Positions 24,181-32,094 of a stretch of DNA of 64,000 nt are shown here, piece after piece. The stretch covers positions 259,549 to 323,548 of the forward strand of contig VAFL01000003.1 in NCBI GenBank assembly GCA_005768755.1. Reading direction: 5' to 3'. This DNA comes from Paracoccus denitrificans (GTDB lineage: Bacteria > Pseudomonadota > Alphaproteobacteria > Rhodobacterales > Rhodobacteraceae). The position numbers and the translations under genes were made by a program. The notes beneath the pieces were generated by a model. It searched no databases. It had not been told where the DNA came from and worked only from the letters and a program-made list of their open reading frames with translations. Numbering within the stretch: the first letter of the stretch is position 1; each line of letters starts with the position of its first letter.

Positions 24181-26055
24181 CTATGGCGCGCCATCTTCCT
24201 GCCACCAGGTTTCCGGCAGAAACCCCGGGTAATCGCCATAGATCGGAACGGTGTCGGGGAATTTCAGCCGCGATTCATGGGCAAGTCGGCTGACAGGCGA
24301 ATAGCCGACCAGAATGACGTAGCGCCCTGCCGTCAGGATTCGGTCAAGCGCATGGACCGCCGCCAGGTAATCATCGGGCGAGGTCGAGGTCAGCATGGCT
24401 GTGATCATCGCTTCCGCCGGCGGCGAATCCATACCCATCCAGTTTCGTGTGCCGGGTTCAGTGATCCCGGCCTTTCCCCAATAAAGCAGCTGCTCATTGC
24501 CCGGTGACAAGGACAGCGCGCGATCATACCATGTCATGTCGAAATCATAATTGTTCGTGCGCTCGACATATTGGGCGCTGTCAAGAAGGGTCACAGTGAC
24601 CTGAATTCCGAACTTGCGAAGTGACTCGGCATAGATCTGTGCGATCTCCTTCATCTCGGATGCGCTTGTCATGGCAGCGCCCGATTGGTTCAGCAGGATA
24701 TCGAATGCCAGTGGCGTGCCGTCCGCGTTCGCAAGGACGCCGTTCTGGACCGACCAGCCTGCTTCTTCCAGCATTGCCATGGCGCGACGCATCGCGCGCC
24801 TGTCGACCGGCTGGTCCGAACCTTCTGGCAGCGCATAGCCTTCCAGCGTCCCCGGCAGCAGCGCAGCTGCAAAAGGCTCCAGCAATTCCTTCACCCTGCC
24901 CTCGGCGGGGGTGCCGGGCTGAGCCGCCAGGTCGGAATTCGCGAAATAAGACGTGATGCGCTTTTCCTGCCCGCCAGAAAGGGACGCGTTGATGAAGTCC
25001 CAGTTGAAGGCCTCGATCATGGCTTGCCGCACACGCCAATCCGCGAAGATAGGATTGCGGGTGTTCATCACCAGTCCCATGATGCCGGACGGGCGCTCAT
25101 TCGGTATCTCTGATTTCACGACCTCGCCCGAGCTGGCTCTGGGAAAATCGAACTCGCCCGCCCAACGCGTTGCGTCCAACTCTCTCCAGACGTCGATATC
25201 GCCGGATTTGAAGGCTTCGAACATGGCGTTGTTATCGCCGTAGTAATCGTAGATCACTTCGTCGAAATTATGCAGTCCCTGATTGACGGGCAGATCCTTA
25301 CCCCACCAGTCGGGGTTGCGCTGGAAGGTCAGGCTGCGCCCAGGATCGGCATCAGAGATGACATAGGGACCAGACCCGATCGGCACCTCCATCCCCGCCT
25401 GGGCGAAATCCTGGCCGTCCCATTGGGCCTTTTTCAGGATCGGCCGCATCCCCAACAGCATGGCCAGTTCGCGATCTTCGGTATTGAAGGTGAATCGGAT
25501 CTTGCCGGGGCCTGTCTGTTCCATCTTTTCGACCTTGCTCCAGGCACCACGATAGCGCGGGTGGCCCTGCGTGCCGAGTGTCTCATAGGACCACATCACG
25601 TCCTCGATCGTCACGGGAGAGCCGTCTGAAAACCTGGCCTCGGGGCGCAGGGTGAACTCCACCCAGGTTCGTTCGGGGTCGGTTTCCACCGATTCCGCCA
25701 GCAAGCCGTAAAGCGTGAAAGGTTCGTCCAGCGTGCGGAACATCAGTGTCTCGGCCACAACGCCCGGCATCGTATATACTGGCCAGGCCGGGCTGCCACG
25801 CAGCACCCAGGGCTTCAGAGAGTCGTAGGATCCCGATTCGGACAGGCGAATCGTGCCGCCTTTCGGTGCGTCGGGATTCGCATATGGCAGATGCGTGAAG
25901 CCCTTCGGAAGGGCAGGTTCTCCATACATCGCAATGCCATGCGACGGCTCGGCAAGGCTTGTGCGCGGCAGGATGGCAACAGTCGCAAGGGTGCAGAACA
26001 TCACGGAAATCACGCCGGTGATCGCGGATTTGTTAGGTTTTTTGAAGATTCGCAT
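24181..26055 (-). CDS. Extracellular solute-binding protein, family 5 (YejA-like)
   Basis: A 624-residue family 5 ABC binding protein with an N-terminal signal (residues about 13-35, ending SLA). It begins HGIAMYGEPALPKGFTHLPYANPDAPKGGTIRLS, typical of the YejA group that binds oligopeptides and microcin C-like molecules. Later typical stretches are VTIEDVMWSYETL and IGSGPYVISDADPGRSLTFQRNPDWWGKDLPV. YejA is normally followed by yejB, yejE and yejF. No permease or ATPase gene is present here, so this is an orphan binding protein or works with a transporter elsewhere. Confidence 0.9.
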   Translation of the reverse strand: MRIFKKPNKSAITGVISVMFCTLATVAILPRTSLAEPSHGIAMYGEPALPKGFTHLPYANPDAPKGGTIRLSESGSYDSLKPWVLRGSPAWPVYTMPGVVAETLMFRTLDEPFTLYGLLAESVETDPERTWVEFTLRPEARFSDGSPVTIEDVMWSYETLGTQGHPRYRGAWSKVEKMEQTGPGKIRFTFNTEDRELAMLLGMRPILKKAQWDGQDFAQAGMEVPIGSGPYVISDADPGRSLTFQRNPDWWGKDLPVNQGLHNFDEVIYDYYGDNNAMFEAFKSGDIDVWRELDATRWAGEFDFPRASSGEVVKSEIPNERPSGIMGLVMNTRNPIFADWRVRQAMIEAFNWDFINASLSGGQEKRITSYFANSDLAAQPGTPAEGRVKELLEPFAAALLPGTLEGYALPEGSDQPVDRRAMRRAMAMLEEAGWSVQNGVLANADGTPLAFDILLNQSGAAMTSASEMKEIAQIYAESLRKFGIQVTVTLLDSAQYVERTNNYDFDMTWYDRALSLSPGNEQLLYWGKAGITEPGTRNWMGMDSPPAEAMITAMLTSTSPDDYLAAVHALDRILTAGRYVILVGYSPVSRLAHESRLKFPDTVPIYGDYPGFLPETWWQEDGAP

Positions 26056-26139
26056 CTCGACCCCGAATTGCAGGCGGCAAAAGCCAGTGATTTCATGGGG
26101 CAGACTATCCGAGCGTGTTTACCGTGACAAACATGAGCC

Positions 26140-26168
26140 TTGGACTCACGCGCTGTTTCGCCTATACA
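26140..26168 (+). promoter_or_regulatory. Candidate sigma-70 promoter for a small RNA
   Basis: TTGGAC (26140-26145), exactly 17 bases, then TATACA (26163-26168). It faces right, away from the YejA-like gene, and is followed within about 75 bases by a strong terminator with no ORF between. Confidence 0.5.
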
Positions 26169-26174
26169 TGAGTC

Positions 26175-26248
26175 ACTGCTCGATAGGTTTCTTGCCTGTA
26201 TGAAACCTGCCTCATGACTTGCGCCCGCCTTGTGCGGGCGCTTTTTTT
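26175..26248 (+). ncRNA. Candidate small RNA in the YejA / MFS gap
   Basis: Between a -35/-10 pair ending at 26168 and an intrinsic terminator at 26221-26248 lies a stretch of roughly 74 bases without a coding frame. It contains a hairpin GGTTTC (26185-26190 region) pairing with GAAACC (about 26202-26207), then the terminator stem. No plus-strand gene lies upstream that this terminator could serve, which is the main argument for an independent transcript. I do not recognise it as a known RNA family. The start is estimated from the -10. Confidence 0.45.
26221..26248 (+). terminator. Intrinsic terminator of the candidate small RNA
   Basis: GCGCCCGC, short loop, GCGGGCGC, then seven T. It is oriented to stop plus-strand transcription; there is no T-run for the minus strand. 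Confidence 0.85.
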
Positions 26249-26375
26249 GGCGGTTTGTCGCGGGTCCCTGATGTCGGTTATTGCAACATGGGACGAGTTG
26301 CGTCACAGCGCGAAAATACCAGCATTCTGATACCGAGTCTGCGCCCGTCGGGGGTGCGACCGATGGGGGGCCGTC

Positions 26376-27563
26376 ATGTCGACACAAACCAATCGCCCGC
26401 GTGCGCGCCCGTTATGGCATGATGCAGGCTGGCGGGCCGTCGTCGCGGGCTTCACGCTGAACGGGTTTCTGTTCGGCGTGTGGGCGTCACGCATTCCCAG
26501 CTTCAAGGCTGAATTCGGGCTGTCGCAAGCGACGCTGGGGTTCCTGCTTCTGGGATTGGCGGGCGGCGCGATCACGTCATTCCCGCTGGCAGGTGGACTG
26601 AGCGAGCGGTTGGGGGCGGCACGCATGACCGTGCTGTGCGCGATCCTCTATTGTCCGGCACTGGTCGCGCTCGCGCTGGCGCCAGGTGTTCTGCTGTTGG
26701 GCGCTGCCCTGTTCCTGTTCGGTGCACTTCACGGGTCAATGGACGTGGCGATGAATGGCTGGGCGGCGAAGGTCGAAACCCGGCTGGCCCGATCCACGAT
26801 GTCCATCTTTCACGCCATGTTCAGCCTTGGCGCGGGGCTGGGTGCCGGCAGCGGCTATCTGGCTGTCCGGCTGGGTCTTTCGCCGAGCGTGCATTTCCTT
26901 GCAATGGCCGTGGTCGGTGGTGCGGCAGCCCTGTGGCTGATGTGGCCCGAACGTGACAGCACGCCCCCCCGCCCCAACACCAGTTCAACGCCGCAGAAGC
27001 TGTTCATGCTGCCCCATGGCACGCTGTTGCTTGTCGGGTTGGTCGCGCTGTCGATCTCGATGGGCGAGGGGGCGATGGCGGATTGGAGCGCCGTTTTCCT
27101 GGAGCGCGTGGTCGGCGTGGACGAGGCCCAGGCCGCGCTGGGTTATGCCGCTTTCAGTGCGACCATGGTGCTGACGCGGCTTTCGGGCGGGCTGCTTGTC
27201 CAGTGGCTGGGACCTGTCATGGTAACGCGCCTCAGCGGGCTGACCGCCTTTTTGGGGCTGGCGATCGTTATCACGGCGCACAGCCTGAGCGTCGCCTTGA
27301 TCGGATTCGCATTGGTCGGGATCGGCTATGCCGTCATCATGCCGCTTGTTTTCTCGCGTGCGGCGAATGATCCGGACCTGCCGCCGGGTCCTGCCATCGC
27401 CAGCGTGGCGACGGTCGGCTATGGCGGGATGCTGTTGGGGCCGCCGGTGGTCGGGTTTGTCGCGCAGCTTGCGGGGCTTCCGGTGTCCTTCGGGATGCTT
27501 GCCGTGCTGGCGCTCTGCGCCGTAGGACTGGCCCCGGTGCTGCGGCTAGGGCCATCAGACTGA
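26376..27563 (+). CDS. MFS transporter (YbjJ-like)
   Basis: A 395-residue membrane protein with about twelve hydrophobic helices in two halves and a short soluble loop in the middle (about 190-205). The first helices carry NGFLFGVWASRIPSFKAEFGLSQATLGFLLLGLAGG, a signature of the YbjJ-type major facilitator group, whose substrates are mostly unknown. GLSERLGAARM matches the MFS loop 2-3 motif. No neighbouring enzyme hints at a substrate. A hairpin (27603-27624) separates it from the convergent transaminase gene. Confidence 0.88.
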   Translation: MSTQTNRPRARPLWHDAGWRAVVAGFTLNGFLFGVWASRIPSFKAEFGLSQATLGFLLLGLAGGAITSFPLAGGLSERLGAARMTVLCAILYCPALVALALAPGVLLLGAALFLFGALHGSMDVAMNGWAAKVETRLARSTMSIFHAMFSLGAGLGAGSGYLAVRLGLSPSVHFLAMAVVGGAAALWLMWPERDSTPPRPNTSSTPQKLFMLPHGTLLLVGLVALSISMGEGAMADWSAVFLERVVGVDEAQAALGYAAFSATMVLTRLSGGLLVQWLGPVMVTRLSGLTAFLGLAIVITAHSLSVALIGFALVGIGYAVIMPLVFSRAANDPDLPPGPAIASVATVGYGGMLLGPPVVGFVAQLAGLPVSFGMLAVLALCAVGLAPVLRLGPSD

Positions 27564-27602
27564 AGCGCATAACCGGCTGGGCGCCCCGCCGGTTGCATGG
27601 TT

Positions 27603-27624
27603 CGCCCGACCTTGCGGTCGGGCG
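27603..27624. terminator. Hairpin between convergent MFS and transaminase genes
   Basis: CGCCCGAC, loop CTTGCG, GTCGGGCG: a perfect 8-base stem in the 68-base gap between two convergent stops. No T-run, so its role as a terminator is likely but not sure. Confidence 0.45.
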
Positions 27625-27631
27625 GTCAGGT

Positions 27632-28492
27632 TCAGATCGCGGCTTTGCGCATTTCGTCCAGATAGATCTCGCGCAGGCGTGCGGCGACCGGGCCGGGCGC
27701 GCCGTCACCGATCGCCGTGCCATCGAGTTCGATGACCGGTGTCACGAAAGCCGAGGCGGACGTGACAAAAGCCTCATCCGCTGCCTTGGCTTCCTCGACC
27801 GTAAAGGCCCGCTCCTCGACCTTCATTTGTGCGTCGCGCGCGAAACGCAGAACGGCGGCGCGGGTGATGCCGTGCAGGATGTCGTGTGAAAGCTGGCGGG
27901 TAATGATGGTTCCGTCCTTGATGATATAGGCATTGTTCGACGTGCCTTCGGTGACCTTGCCGTCTTCCACCAGCCAGGCGTCATTCACGCCCTTCGCCTT
28001 GGCGGCCATCTTGGCCATCGAGGGATAGAGCAGCTGCGTGGTCTTGATATCGCGCCGGCCCCAGCGTTCGTCGGGAACGGTAATGACCTTCCAGCCTGTC
28101 TTGGCCCCGGGATTGTCGGCCATGCCCGGCTTCGATTGGGTGAAGGCGACCACCGTCTGAGGTGTGTCCTCGGGCGGATAGGTGAAATCGCGGTCGCCCG
28201 GATTGCCGCGCGTGACCTGAAGATAGATCATGCCGTCGGTGATGTCGTTTTTCGTGACCAGTTCGCGGAACATGGCCAGATAGTCTTCGTCTGCCATCGG
28301 GTTGCCGATTTCCAACGCATCGAGCGAGCGGTTCAGCCGTGCCTGATGGCCGTCAAAGTCGATCAGCTTGCCGTCCAGGACGCTGACCACCTCATAAACC
28401 GCGTCGGCCATGACGAAGCCGCGATCAAAGATCGAGACCTTTGCCTCGGCTTCGGGCAGGTATTCGCCGTTAAGAAAAACGATGCGGGACAT
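27632..28492 (-). CDS. D-amino acid transaminase
   Basis: A 286-residue PLP enzyme of aminotransferase class IV. The catalytic lysine lies in RRDIKTTQLLYPSMAKMAAKAKG. The N-terminus (MSRIVFLNGEYLPEAEAKVSIFDRGFVMADAVYEVV) and EGTSNNAYIIKDGTIITR are characteristic of D-alanine/D-amino acid transaminases (Dat), which make D-glutamate or D-alanine for peptidoglycan or catabolise D-amino acids. Start 28492 has AGGAG seven bases upstream; an open frame extends 29 codons further without family resemblance. Confidence 0.92.
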   Translation of the reverse strand: MSRIVFLNGEYLPEAEAKVSIFDRGFVMADAVYEVVSVLDGKLIDFDGHQARLNRSLDALEIGNPMADEDYLAMFRELVTKNDITDGMIYLQVTRGNPGDRDFTYPPEDTPQTVVAFTQSKPGMADNPGAKTGWKVITVPDERWGRRDIKTTQLLYPSMAKMAAKAKGVNDAWLVEDGKVTEGTSNNAYIIKDGTIITRQLSHDILHGITRAAVLRFARDAQMKVEERAFTVEEAKAADEAFVTSASAFVTPVIELDGTAIGDGAPGPVAARLREIYLDEMRKAAI

Positions 28493-28897
28493 GCGCTTGC
28501 TCCTGTGACTGATGCGGATGCTGTCATGCGCCGCGAAGCCGGGGCCGTCAAGCGGCGGCACATCGCGACCTATTGACACAATGCCCCAAAGTAAGGCAAA
28601 CGTGATCGAACGCCGGGCAGGAGTGAACTGTCGCGAGCGTCACGAAATACGCTGGGTGCCAGGCGGGGAGGCCAGGGCATCCGTACGCGGGAGGAGACAG
28701 GTCCTTCGCTGAACAAGCGGGGGACCTGTTTCCGTTCCGCCGACTGCCATTACAGCGAAAGCGGGGCTGGTATTACTGTCGCCAGAAGACGCGTGCGACG
28801 CAGTGGCAGGTTGCTGTCCTGATTGCGCAGGCATGTTTCGGGCTGTGCCGACGGGTCGGAATTGGCCGCACCCGGGGGGCGGATGCGGCCTTTGCCG
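28493..28897. other. 405-base intergenic region with a long hairpin
   Basis: No credible gene. It holds an extended stem: GAGACAGGTCC (28694-28704) pairs with GGACCTGTTTC (28722-28732), with an inner CGCT/AGCG stem in the loop. A second inverted repeat, GGCCGCA/TGCGGCC (about 28864-28890), lies just after the phoD stop on the minus strand and may end that transcript. Short open frames are present on both strands but have no start signals or recognisable sequence. Confidence 0.5.
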
Positions 28898-30460
28898 TCA
28901 GGCCTGCACCGGGTCCAGGGTGACCGACCACAGCTCTGCATCGCCCACATCCATCAGCCGCACCTTCATCTGTTCTGTCGCGGCGTCGATATCGACAATC
29001 CCGAAGAATTGCAGCCCGGCAGAGGGCGGCAGATTGGCCTGCCCCGGTTCGGGGGCCTTAACGAATTCGACATTCGGACCGAATTTCATGTCCATCTCTC
29101 CCGGACCGAAGGTGCCGGCGTGAAGCGGACCCGACACGAATTCCCAGAACGGCTCGAATTCCTGGAACTGCGCGCGATCGGGGCTGTAGTGATTGGCGGC
29201 GGTATAATGAACATCGGCCGTCAGCCAGACGGTATTGAGGATATTTTCGTCACGGATGAACCGCAAAAGTTCGGCGAATTCCAGTTCGCGCCCTTTGGCC
29301 GGGCCACTGTCGCCGTTGGCAACAGCCTCGACCCCCTGTTTGTCGGCGCCGTTGTTCCACACGATGATCCCGATCGGCATGTCCGAGGCGATGACCTTCC
29401 AGGTGGCGGTCGACCGTTTCAGTTCGTCTTTCAGCCAGGCCATCTGGCGTGCACCCAGCACGGCGGCTTCCGGCGTCAGCTCGGTCTCCATGCCGTCGCC
29501 ATTTGGTCCGCGATAGCTGCGCAGATCCAGAAAGAATATGTCCAGCGACGGACCGTATCCGATCTTGCGGAAGACGCGGCCCGGCTCTGCCGGAGTGTAG
29601 GAAATCGGTGTCATCTCGTGGAACGCGCGCCCGCCGCGTGCGGACAGAAGGGCGATGGATTTTTCGGAATAGCGGTCGTCGGCGGAAAGGTCCTTTGCCG
29701 ATGACCAGTTATTCGTGACCTCGTGGTCATCCCATTGATAGTAGACCGGTACCATCGCGTTCAGCGCGCGGACATGCTCGTCCATCATGTTGTATTTGTA
29801 ACGTCCACGGTATTCGTCCAGCGTTTCCGCGACCTTCTGGACCTCGGGGATCAGGACGGTGTTTTTCCACAGCCCACCGTCGAACTCCTGTTCCTCTGCC
29901 ATCGGTCCGTCGGCATAGATGGTGTCGCCGGAATGGATCATGAAATCGGGTTCGTGGCGCGACATGGTGGCATATGTGCGCATGCCATTTTCGTCGATGC
30001 CCCAGCCCTGACCCGCAGTGTCGCCTGACCAGACAAACCGGATGTCGCGCTTTTCGGTTGGTGCGGTGCGGAACTGACCGATGACGGGTTCGGATACCGC
30101 GTTCACATCATTCAGGTCGGCAGCGGTGAAGCGATAGAAGATCCGCTGATCGGCGGGCAGATCGGTCAGCATCGCCTTCACCGCCATATCCGTATCGGGC
30201 AGCGCGTTCAGGCTGGCGACGGTGCGGGCATTGTCGAAACTTTCAGTTGTCGCAACCTCCAGTGTGACACGTGCCGCGCGGTCGGGCCGCGTCCACACCA
30301 TGCCTGACGCGGCTGTCGGGTCGCCCGATTGAACGCCATGAGCGAAGACGGGACGCGTGGCGGCACGCGAAATTGCAGGCATGGACAGCGTGGCGGCAAA
30401 TGCGGCACCCGTGCCCAGAACGGCGCGGCGGCTGAGACGGGGAAGAATGAGGCGGCTCAT
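28898..30460 (-). CDS. phoD: Alkaline phosphatase D (PhoD-like), Tat-exported
   Basis: A 520-residue secreted phosphodiesterase/phosphatase. The start at 30460 has AGGAG seven bases upstream and gives SRRAVLGTGAAFAATLSMPAISRA, a Tat signal. The mature protein starts with FAHGVQSGDPTAASGMVWTRPD, typical of PhoD. Metal-binding motifs of the family are present: WSGDTAGQ, IHSGDTIYADG, WDDHEVTNNW and LTADVHYTAA. It would release phosphate from phosphodiesters in the periplasm or outside. It stands alone, so phosphate control is not evident; no clear Pho box was identified. Confidence 0.95.
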   Translation of the reverse strand: MSRLILPRLSRRAVLGTGAAFAATLSMPAISRAATRPVFAHGVQSGDPTAASGMVWTRPDRAARVTLEVATTESFDNARTVASLNALPDTDMAVKAMLTDLPADQRIFYRFTAADLNDVNAVSEPVIGQFRTAPTEKRDIRFVWSGDTAGQGWGIDENGMRTYATMSRHEPDFMIHSGDTIYADGPMAEEQEFDGGLWKNTVLIPEVQKVAETLDEYRGRYKYNMMDEHVRALNAMVPVYYQWDDHEVTNNWSSAKDLSADDRYSEKSIALLSARGGRAFHEMTPISYTPAEPGRVFRKIGYGPSLDIFFLDLRSYRGPNGDGMETELTPEAAVLGARQMAWLKDELKRSTATWKVIASDMPIGIIVWNNGADKQGVEAVANGDSGPAKGRELEFAELLRFIRDENILNTVWLTADVHYTAANHYSPDRAQFQEFEPFWEFVSGPLHAGTFGPGEMDMKFGPNVEFVKAPEPGQANLPPSAGLQFFGIVDIDAATEQMKVRLMDVGDAELWSVTLDPVQA

Positions 30461-30624
30461 AGTGTGGCTCCTGTCACTGAAATCGCGCTTAGCCATAGGT
30501 CAGGCGGATGACAGGAAGATGAAGGTTGCGGATCGGAACGGTAACGTGGCCGTGCGCGTTCCGGCATGGAAATATCGCCGCAAGGTGATGTGCAAACCGT
30601 CGGAAACAAAGGCATAAAGGCCGT

Positions 30625-31221
30625 ATGAAAAAATTCGCTTTCGCAATCGCGCCCGTCATCGCCCTTCTGGCCACCGCCCCGGCGGCGCTGGCGCAGAAGA
30701 TCCCGCTGCAAAACATCTCGAACTATCTGAACGGTCTGTCGACCATGCAGTCCGAGTTCACGCAGATCAATCCAGATGGCACGATCTCGGCCGGAACGGT
30801 CTATATCCAGCGCCCGAACCGGGTGCGGTTCGAATACAAGAATTCGAACCAGCTGGTGCTTGCCTCTGGCGGGCAGGTCGCAGTCTTCGATGCGAAGTCG
30901 AACCAGGGCCCGCAGGTCTATCCGCTCAGCGAGACGCCGCTGTCGATCATTCTTGCGCCGAACGTGAACCTGGGGCGCAAGGGGATGGTCACCGGCCATA
31001 GCGAGGTGAAGAATACCACTGTTGTCACCGCGCAGGACCCGGCGCACCCTGAATATGGCAACATCCAGATGGTCTTCACGAACCCGACCGAGCTTCGCCA
31101 GTGGATCGTGACCGATGACACGGGCAAAAAGACCACGGTCATTCTGGGCGAGGGCCGCAAGGGCGTCAGCTTCAAACCCTCGACCTTCGTCATCGAGAAC
31201 GAAGTTCAGCGGCGCCGGTAA
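30625..31221 (+). CDS. lolA: Outer-membrane lipoprotein carrier LolA
   Basis: A 198-residue periplasmic chaperone that carries lipoproteins from LolCDE to the outer membrane. The signal peptide covers about 24 residues (KKFAFAIAPVIALLATAPAALA). The mature part matches LolA: ISNYLNGLSTMQSEFTQINPDGTISAGTVYIQRPNRVRFEY and VFTNPTELRQWIVTDDTGK. It is divergent from phoD and has its own terminator. LolB, its usual partner, is not needed in many alphaproteobacteria and is not seen here. Confidence 0.92.
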   Translation: MKKFAFAIAPVIALLATAPAALAQKIPLQNISNYLNGLSTMQSEFTQINPDGTISAGTVYIQRPNRVRFEYKNSNQLVLASGGQVAVFDAKSNQGPQVYPLSETPLSIILAPNVNLGRKGMVTGHSEVKNTTVVTAQDPAHPEYGNIQMVFTNPTELRQWIVTDDTGKKTTVILGEGRKGVSFKPSTFVIENEVQRRR

Positions 31222-31237
31222 CAGCGCGCGGAATGTG

Positions 31238-31268
31238 AAACGGGGCGGTCTTCAGGCCGCCCCGTTTT
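31238..31268. terminator. Bidirectional intrinsic terminator after lolA
   Basis: AAACGGGGCGG (31238-31248) pairs perfectly with CCGCCCCGTTT (31257-31267) around an 8-base loop, followed by T. The A-run/T-run symmetry lets it serve both lolA and the convergent transglycosylase gene. Confidence 0.88.
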
Positions 31269-31314
31269 CATTATCAATCGCGAGATGAGCGCGCGATACC
31301 CGGCAGCCGGCCGA

Positions 31315-31890
31315 TCAGCGGCAGCTGTTCAACTGGCCGTGGTACATCTCGGCCCGGCGCTGCACATTGGCCGAGACGGTCATCAGCCAGCCCTTCGAGC
31401 GGTAGGAGCCGCGGGCAAAGCCGGAACGTCCTTCGTGATAAGCAAGGTATTGCGAGCGGGCATCCCACTTGGAAATCCCCAGCCGCCGCGTCGATCCGTC
31501 CATATACCAGCCCATGAAGTCGGTGGCGTCGGCGATATTGTCGCGCTTTGCCCGGCGATTGCCGCTTTCCTCAAGATATTCTTCCCAGGTGCCATCTAGC
31601 GCCTGGCTGTAACCATAGGCAGAGCTTTGGCGCCCGATCGGGATGATCCCGAGCGCGTATTGATGTGGCGTGCGCGCATCGCCGATGAATTTTGATTCCT
31701 GATGGATCGCCGCCATCTGCACCGCAACCGGAACGCCCCAGCGTTTTTCTGTCCGGGCCATGGCACGGTAATATGCCGGTCGTTCGCGGATGATCGCGCA
31801 GGCGTTGTCCAGCTCGCGCGGGGCCGAATAGTTGCCGCCGCCGCATGAGGCGACCAGCATAAGGATCGCCAGTTTCAATAGCCTGTTCAT
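31315..31890 (-). CDS. Lytic transglycosylase-like lipoprotein
   Basis: A 191-residue protein with a lipoprotein signal: MNRLLKLAILMLVASC, with the lipobox cysteine at 16. The domain has the SLT-type pattern: RWGVPVAVQMAAIHQESKF, with the catalytic Glu in HQES, then AYGYSQALDGTWEEY, YMDGSTRRLGISKWDARSQYLAYHEG. It would cut the glycan strand of peptidoglycan as an outer- or inner-membrane-anchored enzyme. The start at 31890 is chosen because the lipobox follows; open frame extends further without sense. It is divergent from the Anbu operon. Confidence 0.83.
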   Translation of the reverse strand: MNRLLKLAILMLVASCGGGNYSAPRELDNACAIIRERPAYYRAMARTEKRWGVPVAVQMAAIHQESKFIGDARTPHQYALGIIPIGRQSSAYGYSQALDGTWEEYLEESGNRRAKRDNIADATDFMGWYMDGSTRRLGISKWDARSQYLAYHEGRSGFARGSYRSKGWLMTVSANVQRRAEMYHGQLNSCR

Positions 31891-32094
31891 GTCTGCCTCG
31901 TTCGCAACACGTTTTTCTTTTTTTGCTACATTATTGGATTTCGTCGCCGGGATAAACAGCTTCTGCAGTTGCCGTATTTCCGGGCAGAGGACGGAACTTG
32001 CCGGTCTTTGGTTCATTGGGCAGGAAGGCTGACTTTTCAACGTGTCGACAAGGCGTCATCCTTGGCGAAAAGTTGCCGAAGATTGTGAGGTTCG

